Below are positions 34,374 to 44,968 of a DNA stretch of 64,000 nucleotides, in pieces. The position numbers and the translations under genes are program-made. Origin of the DNA: Mastigamoeba balamuthi (lineage: Eukaryota > Evosea > Mastigamoebida > Mastigamoebidae); assembly GCA_902651635.1 (NCBI GenBank), contig CACRSC010000051.1, positions 91,913-155,912 on the forward strand, written 5' to 3'. The stretch's first letter is position 1, and each line of letters opens with the position of its first letter. A model generated the notes under the pieces. The model did not search any database. It was given only the letters and a program-made list of their open reading frames with translations, and was not told the origin of the DNA.

Positions 34374-36105
34374 CTAGGGTGACGGCGAGGCTGCGTGCTG
34401 CTGCGGTTGTGTTAGAGCGGCACTGAGTATGGGCATCGCCAGGCACTCCAGGCAGAACCCCACACTGCGGCGGCCAGGCGATGGCGCGTGAGAGCACGGA
34501 GGGGGAAGGGGGCGGAATGGCTCGCACTCGTCTATCCTGTGGTCGTCGATCATCTTCTTGCTCACCACTATCTCCCCGATGGCGCTGAGCTCGCGGATCT
34601 TGAACAGCGAGCACTCGCGCGGTGGCGTCTTGATTCCAGCGCGCTTGGCAGCCGCCTCCTCGGACTCGCTGCGCTCCTTGGCCCTGGCGACGTAGACCCT
34701 GCCGCAGGGGTACAGCATCCACTCGCGCACGAGGGCGCTCTCGTAGCACTCCTCGCGCGCGCGGGCCACCGCGGACGCGAGGTCGACCGACGTCCCCGAC
34801 GCCGAGCCCGCGACGGCCATCGCGATCCTGCTGATGCGCGACATGGTGCTGCAGCCGCGCATGCAGTTGACGCGCCTGAGGACCTTCTTGAGCAGCTCCA
34901 TGCTGCCCAGCGACAGCCGCGGCACAACGTCGTCGCCGCGCAGCACCGTCGTCACGACCTCGCGCGTCCTGGGGTGCGCCGCGAGCTCGCGCGACATCGC
35001 GGCGGCCGCCGAGAACGCCCAGCAGGTGACGTTCCACTCGGGGTGCGCCTCTGCCGCCATCACCGCGAACAGCGTCGCCGTGGCACCGCCCAGGCTGTGC
35101 CCCGTGACGACCACGCGCCTCTGCTCCGCGGGCAGCATCTCGAGCGCGCGCGGGATGGCGGGCTCGATGGCGCGGTACTTGCGCTGGGCCGCCTCGAGGA
35201 TGCCCTCGTGCGAGGTGCCCCGGACGCCCCAGGCCTCGAAGGGTGCCGGGCGCGCGACGAGGTCCGTCAGCGAGTCCGCGACCTCGGCGGTCCCGCGGAA
35301 CGCGACGACGACGGCGTGCATGTTCCTGTCGACGACGACGTAGTGCGCGGGGCAGTACGCGCTGCTCTCCGCCGCGACGTCGACGAGGCAGTCGCCGGGG
35401 CTCGTGACCCCGGCCCTGACCAGCGCGGCCTCGAGCGGCGGGCCTGCACGTAACGTGCACTAAGTGCCCGATCGGGGGTCGGTGCGGCGTAGGGAAACGA
35501 AACCCTGGTGCTTGGCGGGGGCCTTCCGCGCGCCCTGCGGCGGCGAGGCGCACTGTGGAGCCTCTGCGCCCTCTGCGGGTGCGTGCTTGTCGTCCTGCGC
35601 CTGCTGGCTCTCCTCTGGCTTGGCGGGCAGCAGCCTGGACGGGCAACGCAGCTCAGTGCCCCGACCCCCCCGCACACGCACTGAGTCCCCCGGAGGCTCG
35701 GCGCACGAGTAGCTCGCGTAGGCGTGGCCGTAGGCAGGCAGAGCAGAGACAGCGAGGTCCCAGGCGTCCTGGGCGGCGACGGGAGCCTCGCCGGAGGGCC
35801 TGGGGTACTGGCCGACGAGGAGGATGTCGGCCATGCCGGTGGCCATCTCCGCAGGCGTCAGGTCGGTGTAGTACTTGGCCAGCAGCTCCCTGGGAGGGCG
35901 CTGTGAGGCGAGGAGGCGCTGCGAGGGCGGTGGGAGGCGGACCAGACGCGGCGGCAGGCGTGCTGTGTGTCCGCTTCGACCGACTTGTGGATCTGCTCGG
36001 CGATAAGCTAGTCGGCGGGTGCGCAGCAGGTCAGTCTCGGACGCCGTGGCACGCGCGTACCTCGGAGCCCTTCTGCGCGAGGAGCGAGGCCCAGGACTTC
36101 TTCAT
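34374..36105 (-). CDS. Class-3 lipase-like alpha/beta hydrolase (paralogue B)
   Basis: Minus-strand paralogue of the gene at 32224, converging on it. Exons 36061-36105, 35943-36007, 35678-35889 and 34374-35443, giving about 463 aa; the donor of exon 3 (35678) is the least certain. Motifs: VVVAFRGTAEVADS, VVTGHSLGGATATLF with the nucleophile Ser, GDDVVPRLSLGSMELLKK. The short first exon (MKKSWASLLAQKGSE) and the phase-2 second intron match the other two paralogues. The basic N-terminus without acidic residues near the start could be a targeting sequence in all three, but this is only suggestive. Substrate unknown. Confidence 0.82.
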
Positions 36106-36383
36106 TGCGGTCCCTTCCGCTGCGGAGACCCCCCCCGCTTCGCTTTCCCAAGGGCACCCTGAAGGCAAGCAGGAGACAACCAGCGAATCTCCAGTAATAA
36201 TATCTCCGCCACGTCACTATTGACTTCAGTTGGGCTTTTAGTGCACAGGCAACCACACCTGTTTCCCGTCCTTTTCCGTCTCCACACCACAACCGCTGCC
36301 GCTTGCATCCCCTCTGCGGACGCGCACCTTCCACGCAGGCGTTCGGCTGCCGCCACCCTCCTCTCGGAGCCCGTTCTGCTGCG

Positions 36384-37978
36384 ATGCGTGCCTCGGTGCC
36401 GTGCATGGCCCCCCGCGTGCTGCTCTGCTACCTCGTGGTCCTCGCGGCCTCGCCCGCAGCCCTGGCCTGGCAAGTCTCCGCAGGCGAAGAGGCCACCTGC
36501 GCCGTCGTCGACTCGGGCAGGAGCGTCTCGTGCTGGCCCGTGCCCGGGGGGTCGTCGAACCTGAGCGGCACTGTCGCAGCGTCGCCGTCGTCGTCGCGGT
36601 TTGTGTCCGTGTGCGCAGGGCACCAGTTCGCCTGCGCTGCCCAGGACGACTCCCGCATCGCCTGCTGGGGCGCAGCCGGCTCCAGCTCGTACGTGCCCAG
36701 CGGGATCCCGACGCCGCTGCCGAGCGGGGCGCGTGTGCGGAGCGTGGGGTGCGGGTACGAGGACGCGTGTGCTGTGCACGAGGACGGGGTGGCGTACTGC
36801 TGGGGCAGGGGCTCTGTCAGGATCGACACCACGCTGCGCTACTCCACCATCGCGGTCGGCTGGTACCACGCGTGTGGGATCACGACGTCTGGAGATGTCT
36901 CCTGTGCGGGGCAGAACGACGTAGGCCAAGCACGTTCCTTTTTGTGTCCCCGGACAGTCTAACGGTGTCTCAGGCAACAGTACCGGACGATTCCAAGACG
37001 CTGGGCTCAGCCACAGCGATTGCGTGCGGGACCCAGTCCACCTCTGTGTGGTATGACGGGGGCAACTCCTACGGCTGGGGGTCAGATGGATATGGTCAGT
37101 TCGACCCTCCGAGGTCGTGGGTCGACGTGATCACGGCCTCTGCCAGCAGGGGAGTCTCGTGCGCCGTGTATTACGACGGCGCTCTTAGCTGCTGGGGCGA
37201 CAAGACGTACGGGGAGACCAGCGTTCCTGCCGTGCCCGCGGGGCAGACGTGGGTGGGCGTCAGCGTGGGCTACTACCACGTTTGCGGCGTCCTCGCCAAC
37301 GGCACCACGCTCTGCTGGGGCGGCCGCAACAAGCTCGGCCTGCTCGATACCTCCGTGATCCCCACATGTGCGTGTTTTGCGCGCACCGCACAGAGTCTCC
37401 GCTCACTCTTAAGCCGTGTGTGAGCAGATGCGGCGACTGCGATGTGCTCGTGGTACGGCGGGAACGAGTGGGGCTGCAACAAGGTCGAATGCCACTACGA
37501 GAGTGGAGGACAGTGTGCTAGCGGCAAGACAGAGCTCTCCTCGTCTGCCGCGCCGATCATTGTGATAGGGTCCGAGGCGGAGGAGAGCATGTGCACTGCT
37601 GCTAGCGCTAAGTGCATTGTCGTAGACGTCGTCCTGCCCAACGGGACGGTCTTCAACCTGAAAGGGCTCGTGCGGGACCTGGCGAAGCTGCTGGGCGTCA
37701 ACCAGACATCCATCGAGGCCGTTGTCATCGGGCACTCGGGCAGCAACTACACGCTCGTCGTCGACATCAAGGGGCCCAGGGACGCTGACCAGATCACCGA
37801 CACCCTCGTCAAGCTGATCAACGACCCCCTGAGCAACTTGTACAAGCTGCCCAACTCGCGGGGCATCTCTCGCATCACGAAGTGGGTCCCCAGCACGTTG
37901 GCGTCCTCCCTCTCGCTCTCCACGAGCCTTGCGGCACTGCCACTGGGCCTAATGCTGTCACCCCTCGCTCTCCAGTAG
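36384..37978 (+). CDS. Secreted RCC1-like repeat protein 1, probable GPI or membrane tail
   Basis: Predicted cell-surface protein of 496 aa. Exons 36384-36929, 36974-37367, 37428-37978. N-terminal signal peptide (VLLCYLVVLAASPAALAW), then RCC1/BLIP-II-type blades with repeated CWG: VSVCAGHQFACAAQDDS, RIACWG, GYEDACAVHEDGVAYCWGRG, GALSCWGDKTYGE, YYHVCGVLANGTTLCWGG. A Cys-rich MCSWYGGNEWGCN follows, then a separate domain (CIVVDVVLPNGTVFNLKGL) and a hydrophobic C-terminus (LASSLSLSTSLAALPLGLML) that looks like a GPI signal. Intron 1 (36930-36973) has a GC donor (CAA|GCACGT) where the tandem paralogue has GTGAGT. Function unknown; a role in recognition or adhesion is speculative. Confidence 0.82.
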
Positions 37979-38248
37979 CGAAATCGGGGGATCGGCTTTA
38001 TGCCCGCAAGTGTGAGGCATTTCTGACCCTTGGGGGGACAATCTGGGCCCAAATAGTATCGGTATCTTCACACTGGTTGGATCTTTTGTGAGGGCTACAC
38101 CACAACACATCTCTTTCTCTGGTGCACTTGTCTCATTCACTTTTCTTGCACACAACCCCACACCACGCTTCGCGCTCGCGATCTGTGCGAAAGTCTCGAC
38201 CTCTCTTCCGCGTCTCCACACCCATTCCCAAGTTACCAAGAGTTTGCT

Positions 38249-39976
38249 ATGCGTGTCTTTATAGTCCGTGTCTGTTGTGCGCTGGTATTCGCGCCGCTGT
38301 TCGCAGTGCCGTCCGGTGCCTGGCAGGTCTCCGCCGGCGACGAGGCCACCTGCGCCGTCGTCGACTCGGGCAGGGGAGTCTCGTGCTGGCCCGTGCCCGG
38401 GGGGTCGTCGAACCTGAGCGGCACTGTCGCAGCGTCGCCGTCGTCGTCGCGGTTTGTGTCCGTGTGCGCAGGGCACCAGTTCGCCTGCGCTGCCCAGGAC
38501 GACTCCCGCATCGCCTGCTGGGGCGCAGACGGCTCCAGCTCTTACGTGCCCAGCGGGATCCCGACGCCGCTGCCGAGCGTGGCGCGTGTGCGGAGCGTGG
38601 GGTGCGGGTACGAGGACGCGTGTGCTGTGCACGAGGACGGGGTGGCGTACTGCTGGGGCAGGGGCTCTGTCAGGATCAACACCACGCTGCGCTACTCCAC
38701 CGTCGCGGTCGGATGGTACCACGCGTGCGGGATTACAACGGCAAGGTCCGTTGTCTGCGCGGGCCAGAACGACATGGGACAGGTGAGTCAACTTTTTACC
38801 AGTCACCCGCTCCTGACATTTTATTCTACAGACAACACTGCCGAGTGGTGCAAAGACGGGCAGGGCATCCGCGATTGCGTGCGGGTCTAAGTTGAGCTTT
38901 GCGTGGTTCGAGGGCGGCAATTCGTACGGCTGGGGCAGCGATCCTTCCGGCCAGTTCGACCCTCCGAGGTCGTGGGTCGACGTGACCACGGCCTCTGCCA
39001 GCAGGGGAGTCTCGTGCGCCGTGTATTACGACGGCGCTCTTAGCTGCTGGGGCGACAAGACGTACGGGGAGACAAATGTGCCCGCTGTGCCCGCGGGGCA
39101 GACGTGGGTGGGCGTCAGCGTGGGCTACTACCACGTCTGCGGCGTCCTCGCCAACGGCACCACGCTCTGCTGGGGCGGCAGCAGCAACGGCGGGCCACTC
39201 GACACCTCCATGGTCCCCGCGTGTGCGTGCACCGAGCACTTCCCTGCGCGTGGATCTCACAGCGCGCGTGAGCAGACTCGACGAGCGCGATGTGCTCGTG
39301 GTACGACGGGAACGAGTGGGGCTGCAACCTCACGGGCTGCCACTACGCGAGGGGTGGGGGCTTGTGCACAGACGGCAAGCCCGTCCAATCGTCCTCTTCA
39401 TCCTCTGCGCCGCTGCCTGAGGAGCCGATCATTGTGATCGGACCGGAGGCGGAGGAGAGTATGTGCACAGCTGTTGGTGCTAAGTGTGTCGTTGTCGACG
39501 TTGTCGTCCGCGAGGGAGAATCGTTAAGCATCAAGGGGCTGGAGAAGGATATCGCCAAGCTGCTGGGCGTCAACCAGACGATCATCTCGGCAGCTGTCAT
39601 TGGGCACTCGGGCAGCAACTACACGATTGTCGTGAACATTGCGGGACCCAAGGATGCTGACCAGATCACCGGCGAGCTCACAAAGCTGGTCGAAGACCCG
39701 GGCAGCATCCTGTACAAGCTGCCCGAGTCCAGGTACATCGTTGTGGTGAAGGTGTGGCGCAAGGCCGCGGTGCCCTCTGGCTCGCACGATAGTCGCGGCG
39801 CCCCTGCTACTGGCTCTGCTCTGCTGTATGGTCCCGGCTTTCTTGTGAGCTACCCATCGGCAGCACATGACCTCCCCTCGCAAAGACGGGGACTCTTGCA
39901 AATAAAGGTTCGTAAAAATCGGAAGCACCGAAGACAGCGGAACCGACGGTCCGCACCTGGATGGAGCAGAGAGTGA
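38249..39976 (+). CDS. Secreted RCC1-like repeat protein 2 (tandem paralogue)
   Basis: Tandem copy 270 bp downstream of RCC1-like 1. Exons 38249-38782, 38832-39222, 39276-39976 (541 aa as read). Its signal peptide (FIVRVCCALVFAPLFAV) and C-terminal domain differ, yet the RCC1 blades are almost identical to copy 1, pointing to gene conversion. The C-terminus as read is a long basic tail; in the +2 frame, after about 39775, the sequence instead encodes LARTIVAAPLLLALLCCMV and a stop at 39849, which would match the hydrophobic end of copy 1. So either a frameshift (real or an error) has replaced the anchor, or an exon boundary has been missed. A likely AATAAA lies at 39900. Confidence 0.75.
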
Positions 39977-40332
39977 GAAAGATCTTTATTCGATTTCTGC
40001 ACCTCGTTTACCGATTCTGGAAATGTTGGATCACCGCCGGGGGGCGGGTGTCATTATGACGCGCCCCCAAAGGAACAGCTTTGCGAATCTTCCTCACTTC
40101 CGTATCGCCCGCGGTGAGAGAGACGCCGCCCCTCCTCTGTCGTCTCAGATACAAAAATCTCGGCCCCCCTCATTTTCCTCTTTGGTCTGCCGTGTCGTTC
40201 CCTCTGGTCTTTGCGTCTCTCTGCTGTGTTTTCCCCCCTCCCCCCTCCCCGTCGTCGTCGGACAGGCAGCAGCGAGACCGGCTCTCCGCGCCTGCCCCCC
40301 ACCCCCCCGGTGCCTCGGCACCCCCCACGGCG

Positions 40333-41400
40333 ATGCTCAAGTTCACCGTCCTCGGCGTGTCCTCGGCGTCGCCCCCGGCCTCCCGCAGCTGCAGCAGCGC
40401 CTCGCCCCCGCTCTCGCCCCTGCGCGGCAGCGCCCACCCGCAGCGCCCCTGCTGCCCGCGCTCGCCCCTGTCCTCCGGCACCCCGGACCCGCGCCTCTGC
40501 TGCTCGCGCCCGCCCTCGTCTGCGTCGTCTTCGTCGTCTTCGTCGTCGTCTCTCGCGGGCCCGCACCTCGCGGCCGCCGCCTCTCCGCCGCTCGCGGGGC
40601 CCTCGCGCGTCTCGCTGGCCCTGCTGGCGCACCGCCCCGCCCCGCCCCCGCTGCCGCTGCCGCCGCCGGCCGCGAGCTCGGCGTCGGCGTCGGCGTCGCT
40701 GGGCGCCGCGTGGGCGCTGCGGTCGCTGGTGCTCCCGCGGCTGCTGGCCCGCGCGGCCGCGGAGCCCCCGTGCGCCGAGGACGTCGCGGCGCTCGCGGCC
40801 GCCTGCAGGCCGCTGGCCCGGACGCTCGTCTGGTGGCTCGTCCGCGGCCGCAGGTCCTCTGCGCCCGTGAGCGCCGTCGTCTGCAGCGCCCTCGTCCGCG
40901 CCTCTGCCCGCTGCGCCTCTGCCGAGGTCGACTTCGTCTCGCGCGAGTTTGGCGGCGGCTTCCTGCTCTACGCGCTCCGCGCGCACCCGTGGCTGCTGCC
41001 CGCCTGCTCCGTCGCCTCGGCCTCGCCGTCCGCGGCCGCCGGGGCCTCCGCGGCCTCGCAGAGGGCGTTCCGCGAGTCGCTGATGGCCGCGGTGGGCTCT
41101 GCGAGGGGCAGCCTGCTCTACGAGCTGCCGTGCGCCGTGGAGCTCGACTCGCACCTCAGGCGCGCGCTGCTGCTCGACGTCTGCGTCTTCGGCCTCGCGG
41201 GCGTGCTGAGGGCCGCGTGCGCCGCGGGGCTCGTGGCGCCCGAGGACGCGAGGATGACCGAGGCCAAGTTCCCGCGGCCGGGCACCGAGGGCGCGCTGCT
41301 GCTGCCCGCCCGCACGGCAGAGAACGGCGCGCTGGTCACCGCGTGCAAGTTCGGCAGGGCCGAGGTCGTCCAGCTCCTCTCGAGGCCCCCCTTCGCCTGA
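40333..41400 (+). CDS. Hypothetical low-complexity protein with ankyrin-like end
   Basis: Single open frame of 355 aa starting MLKFTVLGVSS. The first half is Ser/Pro/Ala-rich. The second half is helical, with ALRAHPWLLPACSV and ELPCAVELDSHLRRALLLDVC, and ends in GALVTACKFGRAEVVQLL, which looks like the first ankyrin repeat of a longer array. The stop follows immediately, and a CT-rich intron-like tract plus a dispersed repeat lie downstream, so the ankyrin part may be truncated. Strong GC bias keeps several frames open here, so coding status is only moderately supported. Confidence 0.5.
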   Translation: MLKFTVLGVSSASPPASRSCSSASPPLSPLRGSAHPQRPCCPRSPLSSGTPDPRLCCSRPPSSASSSSSSSSSLAGPHLAAAASPPLAGPSRVSLALLAHRPAPPPLPLPPPAASSASASASLGAAWALRSLVLPRLLARAAAEPPCAEDVAALAAACRPLARTLVWWLVRGRRSSAPVSAVVCSALVRASARCASAEVDFVSREFGGGFLLYALRAHPWLLPACSVASASPSAAAGASAASQRAFRESLMAAVGSARGSLLYELPCAVELDSHLRRALLLDVCVFGLAGVLRAACAAGLVAPEDARMTEAKFPRPGTEGALLLPARTAENGALVTACKFGRAEVVQLLSRPPFA

Positions 41401-42007
41401 CGACCTCGGCCTCCCTGGGCCCGAGGGCTCACCCGCGCTCCTTCACTCAATCGACTCTGAACGGCAGTCTCCCTCTCTCCCCCTCTATTATTTTCCCTCT
41501 CCTCTCCCTTTGGTTTGTTTTTTGCTGTACGTCTCTCTCCCTCTCTCCCCCACGTGCTCTGTGGTTTTTGGCCACCCAACATACCAAACATCGCTTCTTC
41601 TTCCTTTTGCCCTTCGCAGCTCCAGTGGTCCTGTTCCGCTTGGGGTGGGACACACACCCCTCAGCCATCTGGAACTGTGTGCGGGTTTACCAGCAAGTCC
41701 AAGGATTACATGCTCCCAATTCCCAGAGTGGCTTCCGCGGGAAAATCCATAGGAGTTATCTGTTGCTGGATTCGGTCGATGATTTTGTGAGATCCTATGG
41801 TCGCCCGCCACACCCACAAGAATTGCTACCGTGTCTGAGGCCCAGTCGACGGCAACGCAGCGGTGCGGTCGTTTGGCGGGCGAGCCGGGCGGCCGTCAAC
41901 ACGTGGGTCGCGCACACCCTGGACCCCGAGAGCCATTGAACAAAGCGACCCATAATTTGATCTCCATCGTAAAAAATGCCATCTATGAAGCACATCTCCG
42001 GGTGGTA
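41401..42007. other. CT-rich tract and unassigned sequence
   Basis: Pyrimidine-rich to about 41620, ending in an acceptor-like TTCGCAG, then 400 bases without a recognisable product on either strand. It may be remnants of the ankyrin-like gene's 3' end. Confidence 0.4.
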
Positions 42008-42320
42008 ATGTAGGTTGGCAGAGGCGTCAAGGGACAGCGGTAGGAGCTCCAGTGGGTGCGCAACCACTGGAGCACCGAGGCTGCGCCCGGACCCTCAGCC
42101 CAAGAGGCACGGTCCCAGTAGCACTGAAGGACACCTGTCCGCCCCTTCCTGCCCTCTGCAGGTGGGGCGGAAGGTGTGCTGGAGGCGCGACGGCGTCAGC
42201 TCCGGCTGACGCTCAAAACGAACTGACACGACCTCACAGGACAACACCAACAAGGAGCTCTGGGACCCACCGCGGGGGCCCAGGCAATGCCTGCGGTGTC
42301 TGAACTGTGTTTTTTCTGCG
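42008..42320 (+). repeat. Dispersed repeat, copy 2
   Basis: Similar to the minus strand of 15330-15590 (see there), without a transposase beside it; behaves like a solo end or a MITE-like derivative. Confidence 0.65.
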
Positions 42321-42606
42321 GACACCCACGAAGGCGGTGTCGATTTCGTTGGTACATGTGAAGAAATAATCAAGGGGTAGGGGTCAAGACGATTCGTATT
42401 GCCCCTTTTTCACATAACAGCCTGAGGTCCATCCCAGCCAGTGACCCTCTGCATGCGAGGGGGTGAGCGCAAGGAGGGAATAACGCGAGCCCTCAGTGCC
42501 ACTGTTGAATCTTGAACTGCGATTCCGGTATGACGTGTGCAAAACCGGCCTCAGTAGAACCCATTCGTATTGCGGAGAACAGAGGTCATCAGAGAGCTCG
42601 CACGAG

Positions 42607-43354
42607 ATGAACGCCACCATCGACGCCCAGATCGCCACCGTTCTCCGCAGCAAGGAGCGCATCGACCGCCTCAACGCCCTCACGGCGAGCGCGGCCTCCC
42701 TGGTCCACGGGAGGCGCCACGTGTACGCCGAGAGCTTCGTCGACGAGTTCGCGGGGTGCCGGTGCAGTGGCGCAGGGCGTCCTCCCTGGCGGACCCCCTG
42801 CGCCTCCCGTTCGCCCCCGTGCCCCTGCCCGCCTGGGCGACCACTCGCCCGCGGGTCGCGAGGGCCGCGCCCCGCGCGTCCGCGACTTCGTCTCGCAGAG
42901 CCGCGGGACAGACCTGCCACGCTGTCGCCGGCGACAACAACGTCCCCGTCGCTCGCGAGCCACTCACAATCATCCCTTCGGCGTACCCCGAGCGCCCCCA
43001 GCGCCTCGCGGACGAGTACTACCCGGCCGCGTGCGCTCAACACGAATCTCTCGGGGTCCAGTCACCACGGAAAATTATTCAATTGAATTGAATTTCCGTA
43101 CACTTTTGCCGCTCTTCCTCAAACAACCGCGCGCGCCATCACCGAGGCCAGGCTGATGCAGGAGCGCGAGCCCGAGGCGAGCCAGTCGAGCGACGCGGTN
43201 CACCGAGGCCAGGCTGATGCAGGAGCGCGAGCCCGAGGCGAGCCAGTCGAGCGACGCGGTGGAGCACCTGCTCGAGAGCATGGCCGGGGTGAGGGAGGAC
43301 ATGAGGAGGTTCAGGGCCGCGCTCGCGAGGTTCATCGTGCTGCCGCGCAGCTGA
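42607..43354 (+). CDS. Unknown small protein, coiled-coil-like ends
   Basis: Starts MNATIDAQIATVLRSKERID, continues to YAESFVDEFAG, then changes frame to VPVQWRRASSLADPLRLPF at a GGGG run (one G short of keeping register). After an intron containing an AATTGAATT block (about 43030-43150), the last exon reads ARLMQEREPEASQSSDAVEH to FIVLPRS and stops. Both ends look helical. I do not recognise the family; the architecture (short helical protein of about 200 aa) would suit a small complex subunit. The last exon crosses the N at 43200, where 60 bp are duplicated by assembly. Confidence 0.5.
43140..43260. repeat. Unmerged contig overlap, 60 bp x2
   Basis: 43140-43199 and 43201-43260 are identical and flank the single N at 43200. 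Same signature as the N joins at 21132 and 28619. Confidence 0.92.
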
Positions 43355-43835
43355 CCGTGAGACCAATAGAGCAACCCCACGGGACGCGTGCAAGACATCG
43401 AGCGTATCGGACAAAGAAGGGGATGAGCTCCTGGGGTCGTGCAAACGAACGCCATTTCAGAATTCGCAGCACCGCAACACAAGTACACAGCACACCTGCT
43501 CTGTACACACCCCGCAGAGCACAACACAAGCGCACACTACACACCACACGCATGGCTGTTCCAACATGATTTGCAGAGGGCCCGTTCCTTCGACACATGC
43601 GGGAGTGCCTTTCCAGGCGTCTGGTAGGGGGACGTCCGTGCGCGTGGTGCTTCCCGCCCTGTTTTTCCGCCAGAGACGCGCCAGTAGTCGGAGAACAGTG
43701 CCACTTTCGCACTGCATTATTACAATTGAGGGCACACGACAGAGATTGTGGCCACCCAGTGTAAAGAGATCGATGGAGTGCCCACACGAAATGCAATGAA
43801 CACCCCATCGATCTCTTCACAGTCCAAAAGTCCCC

Positions 43836-44681
43836 TTACGAGGCCTGCTGGATGTAGAAGCGCTCGTTGAGCGTGGCGGTGTACTGCAGGTTGACTTTGG
43901 TCGGTTCCAGGCGCAGGCACGTTGGGGAACTGCACGAAGCCGATGTTGAAGTCACCGCCACTGAGGCCCACGATGTGGAACCTCACGAACGGGTCCTGCA
44001 GGCCGTATTGCAGGTTCACGATCCCCAGCGTCCCGGTGAAATCGAAGGCGGTCCCGTCGGCGTAGGAACGTGTAGGGGCACAGAGCGGGCCTGATGGCGT
44101 ACACCCCGGTCTCGAGGGTCTCCACCACCACCCCCGTCCTGTTGGTCTCCGAGGGCACCTACCGCACTGCTCCGTCGCCGCCAGGGACGGGCTGCGTGAT
44201 GCCGCTGCCGTACAGGGCCACGTAGCGGTCGTAGCGCACAGACACGGTGTTGAAGGCCACAGGGCGAGGTGGAAACGCTCGAGAGAGAGGCAGCCGAACT
44301 GGAGGTTGACCCTGGACTGGTCCAGCCTCAGGCACACGTTGGGCCTCACGCACACAGTACCAATACGAGGGCACCATGGGTGTCGTGAACCTGCAGTTCG
44401 GTGCTGGTACGCACGAGCTGTTCCACGTGGTGCCCCAGAGCGACGGGACAGTCAGCGTACCTTGAGGACGAGAGGCGTGGGAAGTCCGAGAGGGCCTTGG
44501 AGCAGGCAGAACCAGAGCCAGCGGGGGCGTAGGCAGCGACGCTGTGCGCTCCGCACATGTCCAAGTAGAGTCCGAGGGCCTGTGAGACGATGGACACGAC
44601 CATGGAGGACTGGACGTCGGTAAAGAGTAGCCGAGGCAGAGAACACGCCCCGAGTACAGCGAGAGCAACGGCGGGCCTCAT
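43836..44681 (-). pseudogene. Secreted beta-trefoil/fascin-like protein, decayed
   Basis: Minus-strand remains of a secreted protein: signal peptide (MRPAVALAVLGACSLPRLL), a conserved segment GAHSVAAYAPAGSGSACSKA, then repeated units of the form NVCLRLDQSRVNLQFG, VSVRYDRYVALYGSG, GVYAIRPALCPYTFLR, NLQYGLQDPFVRFHIV, ending in LNERFYIQQAS. The repeating pattern recalls fascin/AbfB-type beta-trefoils, but the family is not certain. Damage: a frameshift after KALSD, an in-frame TAG at 44159-44161, two 2-base losses (near 44060 and 43920), and an internal unit (VNLQFGAGTHELFHVVP, 44376-44463) that reads only on the plus strand. Confidence 0.6.
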
Positions 44682-44968
44682 GCTGGTTGGCGGCAGTGAT
44701 CAGAAAGGCAAGTCTCGACTGCACTGCGAACGGGGTGAACCGCCTTCACATGTCAGGAACAACGATGTGTGGCGTTGTGCTTCGAACAGGATGGGATCTT
44801 CCGACGAATAAATTGCATGCAACTACCTCCACAGCTGTCATGCTGAGCACTCATGTTTGAAAGGCACTGGCAACACCGCAGGATAGAGCACTGATCGGCA
44901 AGAATCTGTGTGATTTCCCAGTAAGCACACTATTTTTGGCTGATCTCCAGAGACAACGACCTGAAGCA

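Noticed and set aside
40054-41154. 366-codon minus ORF opposite the ankyrin-like gene
   Set aside because: Arg/Gly-dominated antisense of a low-complexity GC-rich ORF.
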